Shown one piece after another: positions 18,156-27,126 of a stretch of DNA of 49,015 nucleotides. The stretch lies in contig ONCM01000021.1 in assembly GCA_900316305.1 (NCBI GenBank), positions 1 to 49,015 on the forward strand, written 5' to 3'. The position numbers and the translations under genes are program-made. Origin of the DNA: an uncultured Bacteroidales bacterium. Lineage in GTDB: Bacteria > Bacteroidota > Bacteroidia > Bacteroidales > WCHB1-69. Position 1 is the first letter of the stretch. Each line of letters opens with the position of its first letter. The notes beneath the pieces are model-generated. The model was not told where the DNA came from. It worked only from the letters and a program-made list of their open reading frames with translations, and ran no database searches.

Positions 18156-19187
18156 ATGAAAAAAACATTACTTCTTTTCGCGGCCATCTGCTGCATGGCA
18201 CTGACTTACGCGCAAGCGCCCATGGCCATGCTCCAGCATGGGACGAACTTGACCCCCTTCTACGGCAACGACGCGATGACCAACGCCTACAATGCCGCCC
18301 AGGACGAGGATGTCATCATCCTTTCACCCGGTGTTTTCAACGCCTGCAACATCAACAAAGCCATCACTGTGCGCGGTGCGGGCATGATGAGCGACTCCGC
18401 CACCGGCACCACCCGCACGCTCATCAATGGCGATTTTGTAATTGAGCTTTTTGATTCCACAAAATCTGTTGCTTTTGAAGGACTCTACCTCAACGGCGTA
18501 CATCCCGACACCGTATGGAATCTTCAATTCACCAAGTGCTTCATCGCTAGTCTCGACAACGTCCCCTACTATAATGCAAGCATTAACAACTGCAATATTG
18601 TACACTGCATTATACCGGCATTTAATGCGACTAAATTCCATAACGCCCACTTTTATAACAGTGTGGTCTGCGATCCGAGTTATTATACTACTTTTACAGG
18701 AGGGGAATGTGTATTCGACCACTGTATCATTAAATTCAACGGCAACAATTATTGGGGATCATCCGCTATCGACAAGGTTTATTCCACAAACAGTATTTTA
18801 GTGCCTAGGGACACTTCGTCTTCAATCGCCACGGATCCAGAAAACACCTGCATACATCACGAATATGGCATTGGCATCACGCACCATGCCAACAATTTCT
18901 TCCATCCCGCAGGAGCAGCGGAGGCAAATCATCTGTACAACTTCAGCGATTTCAACCAAGTGTTTGTCGGCTTCGATTTCGATGTCACTATTTATGCCGA
19001 CTACCACTTACTTCCTAGTGTTGCCGCCACCTATCTCGGCAGCGACGGCACGCAGATCGGCATCTACGGCGGCGCCATGCCGTTTGATCCGAGAATTCTG
19101 AACCCGAACATCGGACATATCACCGTCGGCGGACAGACCAATGATCAGGGGCAGCTCCCTGTCACCATCGAAGTTGTAAACGAATAA
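18156..19187 (+). CDS. Secreted right-handed beta-helix protein
   Basis: 343 residues with a signal peptide (MKKTLLLFAAICCMALTYAQ). Short beta-strand ladders (DVIILSPGVFNACNINKAITVRGAGMMSDS..., VAFEGLYLNGVHPD, SINNCNIVHCIIPAFNATKFHNAHFYNSVVC, ECVFDHCIIKFNGNNYWG) are typical of parallel beta-helix proteins of the pectate-lyase superfamily. 'GV(F)...I.kaItvrGaG' is the usual first coil. No catalytic triad can be assigned, so it may be a polysaccharide lyase or only a binding/structural surface protein. No T9SS tail is present. It lies 12 nt upstream of a T9SS substrate and forms a probable two-gene operon with it. Confidence 0.75.
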   Translation: MKKTLLLFAAICCMALTYAQAPMAMLQHGTNLTPFYGNDAMTNAYNAAQDEDVIILSPGVFNACNINKAITVRGAGMMSDSATGTTRTLINGDFVIELFDSTKSVAFEGLYLNGVHPDTVWNLQFTKCFIASLDNVPYYNASINNCNIVHCIIPAFNATKFHNAHFYNSVVCDPSYYTTFTGGECVFDHCIIKFNGNNYWGSSAIDKVYSTNSILVPRDTSSSIATDPENTCIHHEYGIGITHHANNFFHPAGAAEANHLYNFSDFNQVFVGFDFDVTIYADYHLLPSVAATYLGSDGTQIGIYGGAMPFDPRILNPNIGHITVGGQTNDQGQLPVTIEVVNE

Positions 19188-19199
19188 TCCCCTGCCGTT

Positions 19200-20309
19200 A
19201 TGAAACGATTATTCATCTTTATCGTTGCATGGTTGGCGGTGGGAATGCTGTCGGCGCAGAGCCTGACGCGGTGCAAGTACTGGTTTGACCAGAACTACAG
19301 TGCCGCTCAGGAGGTGACGCTCGGCAACAGCACCCTGCAGTTCCAAGTCGATGCTTCCGCGCTTCGCGTAGGGTTGCACAGTCTGAACCTGCACATCCAA
19401 GACTCGGCCGGCGTATGGTCGTCACCCCGTTCGTTCCTCTTTTTTTACGTCCCCTCCGTCGCATCAGCCACTTCCATCTACAAATACTGGTTCGACGACA
19501 ACACAGCGGATGCCCAAAACGGGACACTCACCAACGGCACCATGATGCTGAACGCTTCCTCGCTGCCCGTCGGCATGCATACGCTCTCGCTCCAATGCAT
19601 GGTGGGCACCGACATCCGTGTGGAGCAGCACCTGTTCTATAAGATGCCCGCTCCAGCGCAGAGTACCTCCTTCACCTTCCACTACCGCATCGACGGCGGT
19701 GAATTCCAGACCGCCGACTTCAACTCGCAAGGCGGCGCCGTGGCACTGACACTCGACCTGTCCGACATCGCCGAGGGCACGCACACCATCGACCACTACG
19801 TCACCAACGGTGCCAACACCCCGATGACGGTGATGCAGACCGACACGTTCGAGCGTCCTCACGTCACCCAGTACTTCACCCTGACGGTGCTTTCCGCCAA
19901 CGAGACGATGGGTTATACCCTCGGAAGTGGTGTGTGGCCGGACGATGATCCCGTGAGCATCGAAGCGGTTCCGCACCCCAACTATCACTTCACGAATTGG
20001 AACGACAATGTCACGACTAACCCGCGCAACATCGTCCTCACCTCTGACACCACATTCACGGCTTATTTCGCCTATAACGACGGTGTGGAGGACTATTCGT
20101 CAGAAAACATCCTCGTCTATACCCGTCCCGGAACCATCATGGTGAGTGTCGAGATTCCGAAGTCGATCTGGGTCTATGACATGCAAGGCCGTTTGGTCGC
20201 CCACCGTCCCGACGACGGCTCGACCACCTGCGCCATCCCCGTCAGCGGCGGCACCTATTTGGTGAAACTCGGAGATGTGAGCCTCAAGAAGGTGGTGGTG
20301 ACGGAATAA
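19200..20309 (+). CDS. T9SS-exported surface protein with three Tyr-Trp-Phe repeats
   Basis: 369 residues. After the signal (MKRLFIFIVAWLAVGMLSAQ) there are three related modules of about 55-60 residues, starting CKYWFDQNYSAAQEV, YKYWFDDNTADAQNG and FHYRIDGGEFQTADF, each with a G(L/M/T)H(S/T)L-type core. Then comes an InlB-B/Listeria-Bacteroides-type repeat (YTLGSGVWPDDDPVSIEAVPHPNYHFTNW...TTFTAYF). It ends in a T9SS type A sorting domain (about 300-369: SIWVYDMQGRLVAHRP...GGTYLVKLGDVSLKKVVVTE). The protein should be exported by the type IX system and attached to the cell surface; ligand unknown. A terminator follows within 30 nt. Confidence 0.82.
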   Translation: MKRLFIFIVAWLAVGMLSAQSLTRCKYWFDQNYSAAQEVTLGNSTLQFQVDASALRVGLHSLNLHIQDSAGVWSSPRSFLFFYVPSVASATSIYKYWFDDNTADAQNGTLTNGTMMLNASSLPVGMHTLSLQCMVGTDIRVEQHLFYKMPAPAQSTSFTFHYRIDGGEFQTADFNSQGGAVALTLDLSDIAEGTHTIDHYVTNGANTPMTVMQTDTFERPHVTQYFTLTVLSANETMGYTLGSGVWPDDDPVSIEAVPHPNYHFTNWNDNVTTNPRNIVLTSDTTFTAYFAYNDGVEDYSSENILVYTRPGTIMVSVEIPKSIWVYDMQGRLVAHRPDDGSTTCAIPVSGGTYLVKLGDVSLKKVVVTE

Positions 20310-20338
20310 TGTAGAATGAAAAATGTAGAATGTAGAAT

Positions 20339-20368
20339 AACGGGGAGCTCGGAAGGGTTCCCCGTTTT
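20339..20368 (+). terminator. Terminator after the T9SS protein (CTCGGAAGGG-loop family)
   Basis: AACGGGG pairs with CCCCGTT around AGCTCGGAAGGGTT, then TTTTAG. Its sequence is nearly the same as 10208-10239, including the GTAGAATGAAAAATGTAGAATG stretch in front, so a larger segment of about 55 nt (20311-20366 against 10178-10235) is repeated. Confidence 0.8.
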
Positions 20369-20488
20369 AGTTAGCAGTTAGCAGTTAGTAGATACGCGCA
20401 GGTTATGCTTCCCGGCGTTGCAATGTGAGCTGCCTCTCGAAATCGAAAAATAAAAAAACAAAGTTTCCTTTTTTTCGTAAAAAAAGAA

Positions 20489-20496
20489 TATCTTTG
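20489..20496 (+). promoter_or_regulatory. -7 promoter box of the 894-aa T9SS protein gene
   Basis: TATCTTTG, an exact TAnnTTTG match, 46 nt before the ATG at 20543. Confidence 0.72.
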
Positions 20497-20542
20497 CAGC
20501 GATATTAATATTATTTCGTTTCAAAGAAGAATCTCCAACATA

Positions 20543-23227
20543 ATGCTTGCCAAAACATCAAAAAAAGCTATTGTCTGCGTCATCGCGTATATTTTGATGG
20601 CCGTCCCTTTGGGTGCCCAAATCGACAACTTGTTTTGGTTTGCCGCTCCTGAGATTTCCCCGAACCATGCACATAACCCTATCACCTTCTGTTTCACGTC
20701 GTTCAGCAGTCCTGCCGTGGTCACCATTTCGCAGCCGGCGAACCCCAGCTTCACGCCCGTGACAGTCAACCTCGCCCCTTACAGCTACTACGCCATGGAC
20801 GTCACCAGCCAGGAGAGTATCGTTTCCACGGCACCCGTGAACACGGTTTGTAACTACGGATTCAAAATCACTTCCACGTCAAACATCACCACCTACTACC
20901 AACTAGGTGCCAACAACAGCGAAATCTACACGCTGAAAGGCCGCAATGGTTTGGGCACCGACTTCATCGTGCCGATGCAGAACCTTCTGGTGGATGGTCC
21001 GCCCTCTGACCCGCGCAACAGCATCGAAATCGTGGCCACCGAAAACAACACGACGGTTACGATCATCCCGTCGCAGCCGCTGACGGGCGGCATCGCGGCC
21101 GGCACCCCCATCACCATCGTCCTCAACGCGGGACAGTCCTACTGCATCAAATCCGCAGACCAGTCGGCCGCCGGACACCTCACCAACACACGCATCACCT
21201 CCGACAAGCCCATCGCGGTGAACTCCACCGACGATTCCGTAGCCAGCAATCAGTTCACCGGCTATTCCGGTCAGGATCTCGTTGGCGAACAGATTGTCCC
21301 CAACGACTATGCCGGCGACTTCTTCATTGCCATGTATAACAATCGTGAGTTCGAGAACATTTGCATTATCCCTACAGTTGACACCACGCAGATTTTCATC
21401 AATGGCAGCACGACGCCGAGCGCCATACTCAATGTGGGACAGAGTTACACTTACATGCCCAGCAGTTCGCCCACCATCGCGACGATGATCACCTCCGACA
21501 AGCCCATCCACGTCTTCCAACTGACTGGTTCCGATGGGGAGGCCGGTGGCACGCAACTGCCCGCCCTGGGCTGCACCGGCTCCCAGGAGGTCGTCTATGC
21601 CCGTCCCTCCTACTCCACCCACTTGCGTCTTTCCATCGTGGTGCCCACCGCATACGTCAACGGCTTCACCATGACCGTGGGCAACAACAATATCCCTGTT
21701 CCGGCATCCTATTTCACCCAACTGCCCTACAACAACGCATGGTCCTACTGCTACCACGATTTTGCCTCTTCTGTTCCGACACAGACTGTCATGATTCTGC
21801 AAAACTCTCTCGGACCTTTCCATCTGGGCATCCTCGACTACTATTCCGGAATGTCCTCCTCCCTGGGTTATTTCAGCGACTACAGCAGCATCGGCCGTAT
21901 TGATGTCTTCATGCCGGACCTCTACTGTCTGCACGATTCCGTCCGTTTCAACTATATCACGGAAAACATCGACACCGTGCATCTGGTCACCCCCGCCGGC
22001 GACACGCTGACCCAAGAGCCGTTCATCATCAGCGACCTCACTTTGGCTGACACCGGAAAATATTATCTACTGGCGCACAGTATCATCGGTTGCGAGGACA
22101 CATGGGTGGTGGACAGTATTACCATCAACCTGATCAACTCTTACAAGCCCGATTTGGGTCCCGACCAATATCTCTGCACCGGCGAATCGGTCACGTTGCA
22201 TGCCAATTATTCCGCGGCCGGCGCACAGTATTACTGGAACACCGGTGACACAGGCGACTCCATTGAGGTAATCACTTCCGGCGAGTATATTCTCAACGTC
22301 TCCTTGGACAACGACGCCTCGCTCGCGTGCGAGAGTTCCGACACAGTGCTGGTCTATTTCTACCCGCTGCCCGTGGCGGATCTGGAGGCCGACATTCTTA
22401 CGGGATGCACGCCGCTGACTGTCCATTTCACCGATATTTCAACGCCTGCCGTGGACAGTTTGACCACCGAGTGGTTTATTTTCGACGAAAATTACAACAT
22501 CATCGATTATTCCAACGAGGACAACCCCGTTATTGACTTCAACGACGGAGGCACCTACTCCGTAAAGTTGATCATCACCACGCCTGAAGGCTGCCAAGAC
22601 TCCGTCACCAAATGGAACTACATCACCACTTCCCCTCAGCCGACCATTGATTTCCTCGCCTCTCCGGAAATTTCCATGATGAGCGAAAACGGCGGCGAAG
22701 TAAATTTCACCGCATATCTATCTGACAATGTGCTAAACAACCAGGACTATCATCTCACCTGGGACTTTGGCGACGGAGAGGTGACGGAAGGCGAGATTTC
22801 CACTTCGCACATTTATACTTCTTGGAACGACTACGTGGTGACACTGACCCTGCTTACCGGCGGCGGTTGTGGCGATTCTGTCAGCCACTCTGTTGTCATC
22901 GAAGACGACCTGATATTCCCCAATGTCATCACCCCCAACGGCGACGGCATCAACGATGTTTGGGCTATTGAGAACCTCAACACCGACATCAACCCCGAGG
23001 ATCCTGATGAATACCGTCACAACGAGCTAACCATTTACAATCGTTGGGGAAAACAGGTCTTCCATGTCAAGAATTACGACACGTGGGCCAAAGACGGCCA
23101 AATCCACGCAGGCACGAACCCATTTAGCGGAGAAGACCTCTCCGATGGGGTATATTATTACACGTTCAGCTATAAAGGGAAAGCGAAGACCACACAGTGG
23201 CACGGGTCGATTACGATAGTTCGATGA
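20543..23227 (+). CDS. Large surface protein: IgGFc-binding-like, PKD domains, T9SS type B tail
   Basis: 894 residues. A signal peptide (about 1-27) leads into an IgGFc-binding-protein N-terminal-like region (about 30-430), recognisable by repeats of 'ITSDKPI' (TRITSDKPIAVNSTDDS, MITSDKPIHVFQLTG) and VGEQIVPNDYAGDFFIAMYNN. PKD/Ig-like domains follow (about 540-800; TWDFGDGEVTEGEISTSHIYTSWNDYVVTLTL is a classic PKD core). The C-terminus is a gliding-motility-associated (CHU_C) T9SS type B sorting domain, with VITPNGDGINDVW and YNRWGKQVFH...DGVYYYTFSYKG. It is probably a surface adhesin or matrix protein secreted by T9SS. A binding partner cannot be read from sequence; the family name does not imply IgG binding here. 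Confidence 0.88.
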   Translation: MLAKTSKKAIVCVIAYILMAVPLGAQIDNLFWFAAPEISPNHAHNPITFCFTSFSSPAVVTISQPANPSFTPVTVNLAPYSYYAMDVTSQESIVSTAPVNTVCNYGFKITSTSNITTYYQLGANNSEIYTLKGRNGLGTDFIVPMQNLLVDGPPSDPRNSIEIVATENNTTVTIIPSQPLTGGIAAGTPITIVLNAGQSYCIKSADQSAAGHLTNTRITSDKPIAVNSTDDSVASNQFTGYSGQDLVGEQIVPNDYAGDFFIAMYNNREFENICIIPTVDTTQIFINGSTTPSAILNVGQSYTYMPSSSPTIATMITSDKPIHVFQLTGSDGEAGGTQLPALGCTGSQEVVYARPSYSTHLRLSIVVPTAYVNGFTMTVGNNNIPVPASYFTQLPYNNAWSYCYHDFASSVPTQTVMILQNSLGPFHLGILDYYSGMSSSLGYFSDYSSIGRIDVFMPDLYCLHDSVRFNYITENIDTVHLVTPAGDTLTQEPFIISDLTLADTGKYYLLAHSIIGCEDTWVVDSITINLINSYKPDLGPDQYLCTGESVTLHANYSAAGAQYYWNTGDTGDSIEVITSGEYILNVSLDNDASLACESSDTVLVYFYPLPVADLEADILTGCTPLTVHFTDISTPAVDSLTTEWFIFDENYNIIDYSNEDNPVIDFNDGGTYSVKLIITTPEGCQDSVTKWNYITTSPQPTIDFLASPEISMMSENGGEVNFTAYLSDNVLNNQDYHLTWDFGDGEVTEGEISTSHIYTSWNDYVVTLTLLTGGGCGDSVSHSVVIEDDLIFPNVITPNGDGINDVWAIENLNTDINPEDPDEYRHNELTIYNRWGKQVFHVKNYDTWAKDGQIHAGTNPFSGEDLSDGVYYYTFSYKGKAKTTQWHGSITIVR

Positions 23228-23251
23228 AAGACGATGAATATATTCATCGCT

Positions 23252-24064
23252 TTATAATTCAGAGAGGTGTAATTCGATGGGGATGCCGTTGTCGGGGCGA
23301 CCGTAGGAGACATTCTCACGGATCACCTTTGAGACATAATCCATGGCGTTCTGCACGCTGGTTTCCAAGTCATAACCCTGAATATATCTACCAAAGGTGA
23401 TGGAGGAAAACACATCGCCTGTACCCGAAAATTGCGATTTAAGTTGCTGATAGGGCAATACTTTTGTTCTTCCGGTAAAATTATCGTAGAGCATCGTGCA
23501 AGTCTGTCCTTCAAGAATCATGCTGGAGACCACTACGGAGTTTCCGGTCAATTCGTGGAGGCTGGCAATCAACGTCTCCGCCTCGCTCGTGGTCAACGAC
23601 TCCTTGCCAAGAAAGAGTCCCGTCAGGAACTGGGCTTCCGTAACGTTGGGGACAATCACATCGGCAACCTTGCAGATTTCACGCATATACTCTACCGTCT
23701 GTTGCGTCAGACCGTTGTACAGTTCTCCATCGTCGGCCATAATAGGATCGACGAAAATACGGGTGCCGCGCGCTTTGAGACGACGACAATAGTCCGTCAC
23801 CAACTGAGCCTGTTCTTTGGAAACTAGAAATCCGGTACAAACGGCATCCACCGTGAAGCCCTGCTCCTCCCAAACATCGATGCATTGGCGCATATAGTCC
23901 GTCGTGTCAAGCACCGCGAACTTTCCGTAACCAAAGTTGTTGGAGACCAACGACGACGGAAGACGGTAAATTTCATACTTCATGTGGGAGAGAATCGGCA
24001 ACATCACGGACATTCCGAGATTGCCGTAACCTACTATATCACCGATGAGTAAAATGCTGTTCAT
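23252..24064 (-). CDS. Pyridoxal/pyridoxamine kinase-like protein (ribokinase family)
   Basis: 270 residues, cytosolic. The ribokinase-fold signature is clear: the N-terminal strand and glycine turn (MNSILLIGDIVGYGNLG), DAVCTGFLVSKEQ, VDPIMADDGELYNGLT, VPNVTEAQFLTG, and the catalytic anion hole FSGTGDVFSS with the base Asp217. The layout matches PdxY/PdxK-type kinases, which phosphorylate B6 vitamers with ATP to feed PLP synthesis. The normal 'S.Q..v..G..G' opening is altered (DIVGYGN in place of SxVxxGxVG), so substrate choice (B6 against hydroxymethylpyrimidine) is open. It starts 26 nt after the COG0523 GTPase stop and is probably co-transcribed with it. Confidence 0.83.
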   Translation of the reverse strand: MNSILLIGDIVGYGNLGMSVMLPILSHMKYEIYRLPSSLVSNNFGYGKFAVLDTTDYMRQCIDVWEEQGFTVDAVCTGFLVSKEQAQLVTDYCRRLKARGTRIFVDPIMADDGELYNGLTQQTVEYMREICKVADVIVPNVTEAQFLTGLFLGKESLTTSEAETLIASLHELTGNSVVVSSMILEGQTCTMLYDNFTGRTKVLPYQQLKSQFSGTGDVFSSITFGRYIQGYDLETSVQNAMDYVSKVIRENVSYGRPDNGIPIELHLSEL

Positions 24065-24090
24065 ATCACTTTGACCATTGACTATTGACC

Positions 24091-25437
24091 TTAATCTTCG
24101 AGACAGTCGTCCAGTTCGCGGGTCAGTTGTTCCTTATCCATATTCTGGCCGATAAAGACGATTTTGATCATGCGGTCGCCATATTCGGGATCCCAGTCGC
24201 GCATGAAGGAGGGGTCCTCTTGCATCAGCTGCACCAGTTCCTCCTGAGGGGCGGTGGCATACCAGAGTCCTGCTTCGGTGAGCTTCTGCTGCACGCCAGC
24301 CTGCTCGTAGAGGTACGACATGCTGCGATATTCGCGGAAATAGCAAACGCCCTTGGCACGAATCACGTTTTTCGGACGCTTCTTCGACAGAAACTTGTTG
24401 AATTCCGCAATCTTGAACGCCTTCCGACGGTAATAGACGAACGTGGAAATGCCATATTCCTCCACTTCCCCACCCTCGTGTTCATGATGGTGATGATGAT
24501 GATGGTGATGATGTTCGTGTTCATCGTCGTGTTCATCGTCATGTTCATCGTCATGTTCATCGTGATGTTCATCGTGATGTTCATCGCCATGTTCATCGTG
24601 ATGTTCATCGCCATGTTCATCGTGATGTTCATCGCCATGTTCATCGTCTTCATCGTGATGATGGTGGTGGTCTGCACGGGCTTCGCGTTCTTCCTCCTCG
24701 GTGGTCTCGCGTTCCAGTTCGCGCACCCAGCCCGTAGAGATGGCAACCCGCTCATAGTCAAATGCCTTCGTATCCACGATACGATCTAAATCCACCTGGG
24801 CGTAGTCGGTTTCGATGATTTCCGCACCTGGATTCAAATGGCGGATAATCTCTTTCACGCGCTCAATCTCATCTTCGGTCACTTCCGACACTTTGTTGAG
24901 CAGCACGATGTTACAGAATTCTATCTGCTGGATGAGCAGGTTCTCAATGTCCTCCTCATCAATGTTTTCCCGTTCGAGGTCGTGACCACAGGAGAACTCG
25001 CTCTGCATCCGGAGTGCATCCACGACCGTCACGATGCAATCGAGACGCGGGGTGCCGTGCTCGGTGTATTTCGGGTTCATCTGCGGGATGGAAGAGATCG
25101 TGCGGGCGATGGGCTCCGGCTCGCAGATACCGCTGGCCTCGATCACGATGTAGTCGAACTGCCCCGTTTTGACCAAATCGGAGAGCTGATCGACCAAATC
25201 CATCTTGAGTGTGCAGCAGATACAGCCGTTCTGCAGGGCCACCAGACTTTCGTCTTTCTCGGCCACGATGCCGCCCTTCTGAATCAGCGACGCATCGATA
25301 TTCACTTCGCCTATGTCGTTGACTATCACCGCAAACTTGATGCCTTTGCGGTTCGTTAATATGTGGTTCACCAACGTGGTTTTACCGCTTCCAAGATAGC
25401 CGGTGAGCAGCAACACGGGTACATCTTTCTTTGTCAT
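24091..25437 (-). CDS. COG0523 (CobW/ZNG1-type) GTPase with very long His-Asp-Glu tract
   Basis: 448 residues. The G3E GTPase domain has Walker A GYLGSGKTT (13-21), the metal motif CICC (72-75) typical of zinc-handling members, VVD and the base motif NKVSE (about 181-185). Residues 257-320 are almost only His, Asp and Glu, built from GDEHHDEH units, and should bind many Zn(II) or Ni(II) ions. A CobW C-terminal domain follows (YGISTFVYYRRKAF...YFREYRSMSYLYEQAG). The family uses GTP to deliver metal to client proteins or to buffer scarce zinc. A -7 box (TACTTTTG on the minus strand, 25461-25468) lies 24 nt upstream. No Zur box was identified. Pairing with a B6 kinase-like gene is notable because such kinases need divalent metal, but a link is only inference. 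Confidence 0.92.
   Translation of the reverse strand: MTKKDVPVLLLTGYLGSGKTTLVNHILTNRKGIKFAVIVNDIGEVNIDASLIQKGGIVAEKDESLVALQNGCICCTLKMDLVDQLSDLVKTGQFDYIVIEASGICEPEPIARTISSIPQMNPKYTEHGTPRLDCIVTVVDALRMQSEFSCGHDLERENIDEEDIENLLIQQIEFCNIVLLNKVSEVTEDEIERVKEIIRHLNPGAEIIETDYAQVDLDRIVDTKAFDYERVAISTGWVRELERETTEEEEREARADHHHHHDEDDEHGDEHHDEHGDEHHDEHGDEHHDEHHDEHDDEHDDEHDDEHEHHHHHHHHHHEHEGGEVEEYGISTFVYYRRKAFKIAEFNKFLSKKRPKNVIRAKGVCYFREYRSMSYLYEQAGVQQKLTEAGLWYATAPQEELVQLMQEDPSFMRDWDPEYGDRMIKIVFIGQNMDKEQLTRELDDCLED
24480..24670. repeat. Coding tandem repeat for the His/Asp/Glu tract
   Basis: Repeated 24-nt units (CATGTTCATCGTGATGTTCATCGC pattern, here only described by its 12-nt words CATGTTCATCG and TGATGTTCATCG) coding for GDEHHDEH on the minus strand, followed by shorter 12-nt DDEH units and a run of His codons. 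Slippage could vary the copy number. Confidence 0.85.
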
Positions 25438-25460
25438 ATTCGCTTCAATTTTTCGGGGCG

Positions 25461-25468
25461 CAAAAGTA
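25461..25468 (-). promoter_or_regulatory. -7 promoter box of the COG0523 gene
   Basis: It reads TACTTTTG on the minus strand, an exact TAnnTTTG match, 24 nt before the ATG. Confidence 0.7.
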
Positions 25469-25507
25469 CAAAAAATTGGCTTTTGGCTGTTAGCTATTAG
25501 CTATTGG

Positions 25508-26338
25508 CTAGAAGGCGTAGATGTATTCGGCGCAGAGAGAGCCGACGAAGCCTTGCTGTTTGGTGTAAGATTTCAGCTTGGTGCCTGCGGAGTTGGCATC
25601 GACCACCTTGTCAACCACCCAGTCGCCAAAAAAATAGACATTCAGCTTGTTATGCTGGCTGAGCCGAAGGTCAACCCCAAGACAGCTGCGGTAACGATTG
25701 ACATATCCGTCCTTGAAGCCACCCAGAAACCAACCGGGTTCGTCACTCACCGCACCTTCGTCCGTCAGGTAGTTTGTGCCGTCAAAGTTGGCGTGAATTG
25801 TCGGGGCATTCAGGAAATTACGCAGCTCAAAATAAAGGTACGGCGAGGCAATCCGGGTGTTATACTTCACCTTCAGACGACTTTTGAGGGTGAAAGCGTT
25901 ACGCGGGTACTGGAAGTCGTTGAAATCACCCTGCCGGTAAGTCCACTGGATGCGTTCCCGCAGGGAAAATGCCCAACGGCCCGCATGTACAGTACCTCGC
26001 ACGTCTGCATAGAGGCGGTGACGCAAATTCTTGAACGCGCTTTTGCTGGAGCTATAGGGCGCGATAAAGAGGTAACCCAGCCCAAACTTGAGATACGGGT
26101 TCACCTTGTAACTCAATCCCAACTCCGTTTGCAGACGGTCAAAACTCCGGAAATTATTGTCAAAACGGACCTCCTCGTTCAACGAAATATGGAAACCCTT
26201 AGTAATCCGCTTGTCTATCCCCGCCGACACCCGCGCCCCGAATTCGGGATCCAAAGCAACGTCCGTCTGCGCAAACGAAGAATTGACAATTAGTCCCACC
26301 ATCAGAAGAAACAACCATATCTGCTTTCTGTTTACCAT
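25508..26338 (-). CDS. DUF2490-type outer-membrane beta-barrel
   Basis: 276 residues: a signal peptide (MVNRKQIWLFLLMVGLIVNSSFAQ), then alternating amphipathic beta strands with aromatic girdles (GFHISLNEEVRFDNNFRSFDRLQTELGLSYKVNPYLKFGLGYLFIAPY, RLYADVRGTVHAGRWAFSLRERIQWTY) and a terminal aromatic strand (FVGSLCAEYIYAF). Strand pattern and length match the Bacteroidetes DUF2490 family of small outer-membrane barrels, function unknown. It is the last gene of a minus-strand cluster with DUF4956 and VTC proteins, separated from the former by 68 nt of TAACC/TTGACC-type direct repeats (26340-26408), so co-transcription is likely but not certain. Confidence 0.78.
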   Translation of the reverse strand: MVNRKQIWLFLLMVGLIVNSSFAQTDVALDPEFGARVSAGIDKRITKGFHISLNEEVRFDNNFRSFDRLQTELGLSYKVNPYLKFGLGYLFIAPYSSSKSAFKNLRHRLYADVRGTVHAGRWAFSLRERIQWTYRQGDFNDFQYPRNAFTLKSRLKVKYNTRIASPYLYFELRNFLNAPTIHANFDGTNYLTDEGAVSDEPGWFLGGFKDGYVNRYRSCLGVDLRLSQHNKLNVYFFGDWVVDKVVDANSAGTKLKSYTKQQGFVGSLCAEYIYAF

Positions 26339-26339
26339 G

Positions 26340-26408
26340 TTATATTACCATTGACTGTTGACCTTTGACCATTGACCAATAACCTATAACCAATAACCTA
26401 TAACCATT
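26340..26408. repeat. TTGACC / CTATAACCAATAAC direct repeats
   Basis: Three copies of a CCATTGAC or TTGACC word, then CCTATAACCAATAA repeated twice. The same CCATTGACTATTGACC words lie at 24073-24090. They fill short intergenic gaps. Confidence 0.75.
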
Positions 26409-27126
26409 AAAAAAGGTGGTCATTTTTCACCTTGGTGACCTGATTTATCGTATTTTCGGGTTGAGTGCTGTAATAGTAGATCTTGATATAGGCGATATCT
26501 TTCAGATAGTCGATATGGCCGACCTCCAATCTTCTGATATCCAGACCGGTACGGGATTTCAAATCTGCCATCAGCTCGGCCTCGCGGTCGGCATGTGCCA
26601 GGGCAACCTTCTCGTAAACAATGATTTTGCACTCCAGGTGGGTTTTGCGGTGGATGGTCTCGAACGCCCAAACGGAGAGCACGATAATCAGGTTGGTGAT
26701 CACCAGTTCGGCGTAGCTCACGGTCATCGCCAAACCATTGATGACGGAGACACCGACCACCACAAAGAGGTAGGTCATCTCCCGGATCGGCACCGTTTCC
26801 GTTCGATAGCGGATCATGCCGAAAATGGCGAAAAGTCCGAGCGCGAAACCGATCTGCACCTTCACATTGTCCATCAGGAATATCAGGAAGAAGATCGTGA
26901 TACTGAACAACATAAAAGTGAAATAGTAGTCGCGGCGCTGACTCTTTTTGTAGTAGAGGCAGCCCACGATAATCCAACACACCACCAAGTTAAGGGCGAA
27001 ACGCATCAGCATCACCCACAAGCTGGGGCCGTCGAACCACGGGATGCCAAACAGACCGGGACCTTCCGCATTGCCAAATTCGCTCGCAATGTCGGAATCA
27101 AACATAATATCATCCATCTGTATCAT
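26407..27126 (-). CDS. DUF4956 membrane protein
   Basis: 239 residues. Three or four membrane helices (FALNLVVCWIIVGCLYY, YYFTFMLFSITIFFLIFLMD, VQIGFALGLFAIFGMIRYRTETVPIREMTYLFVVVGVSVINGLA, LVITNLIIVLSVWAF) precede a cytosolic C-terminal domain (ECKIIVYEKVALAHADREAELMADLKSRTGLDIRRLEVGHIDYLKDIAYIKIYY). The stretch FAIFGMIRYRTETVPIREMTYLF is characteristic of DUF4956. Its ATG overlaps the TGA of the VTC gene (ATGA), indicating translational coupling. DUF4956 and VTC proteins commonly neighbour each other and CotH proteins; a CotH-like gene is 2 kb away here. Confidence 0.88.
   Translation of the reverse strand: MIQMDDIMFDSDIASEFGNAEGPGLFGIPWFDGPSLWVMLMRFALNLVVCWIIVGCLYYKKSQRRDYYFTFMLFSITIFFLIFLMDNVKVQIGFALGLFAIFGMIRYRTETVPIREMTYLFVVVGVSVINGLAMTVSYAELVITNLIIVLSVWAFETIHRKTHLECKIIVYEKVALAHADREAELMADLKSRTGLDIRRLEVGHIDYLKDIAYIKIYYYSTQPENTINQVTKVKNDHLF

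Noticed and set aside
24085-24789. Plus-strand open frame with long Met/Phe/Val/Ile runs that looks like a membrane protein
   Set aside because: It is the antisense of the His/Asp/Glu repeat in the COG0523 gene, whose sense strand has clear GTPase motifs and a promoter.
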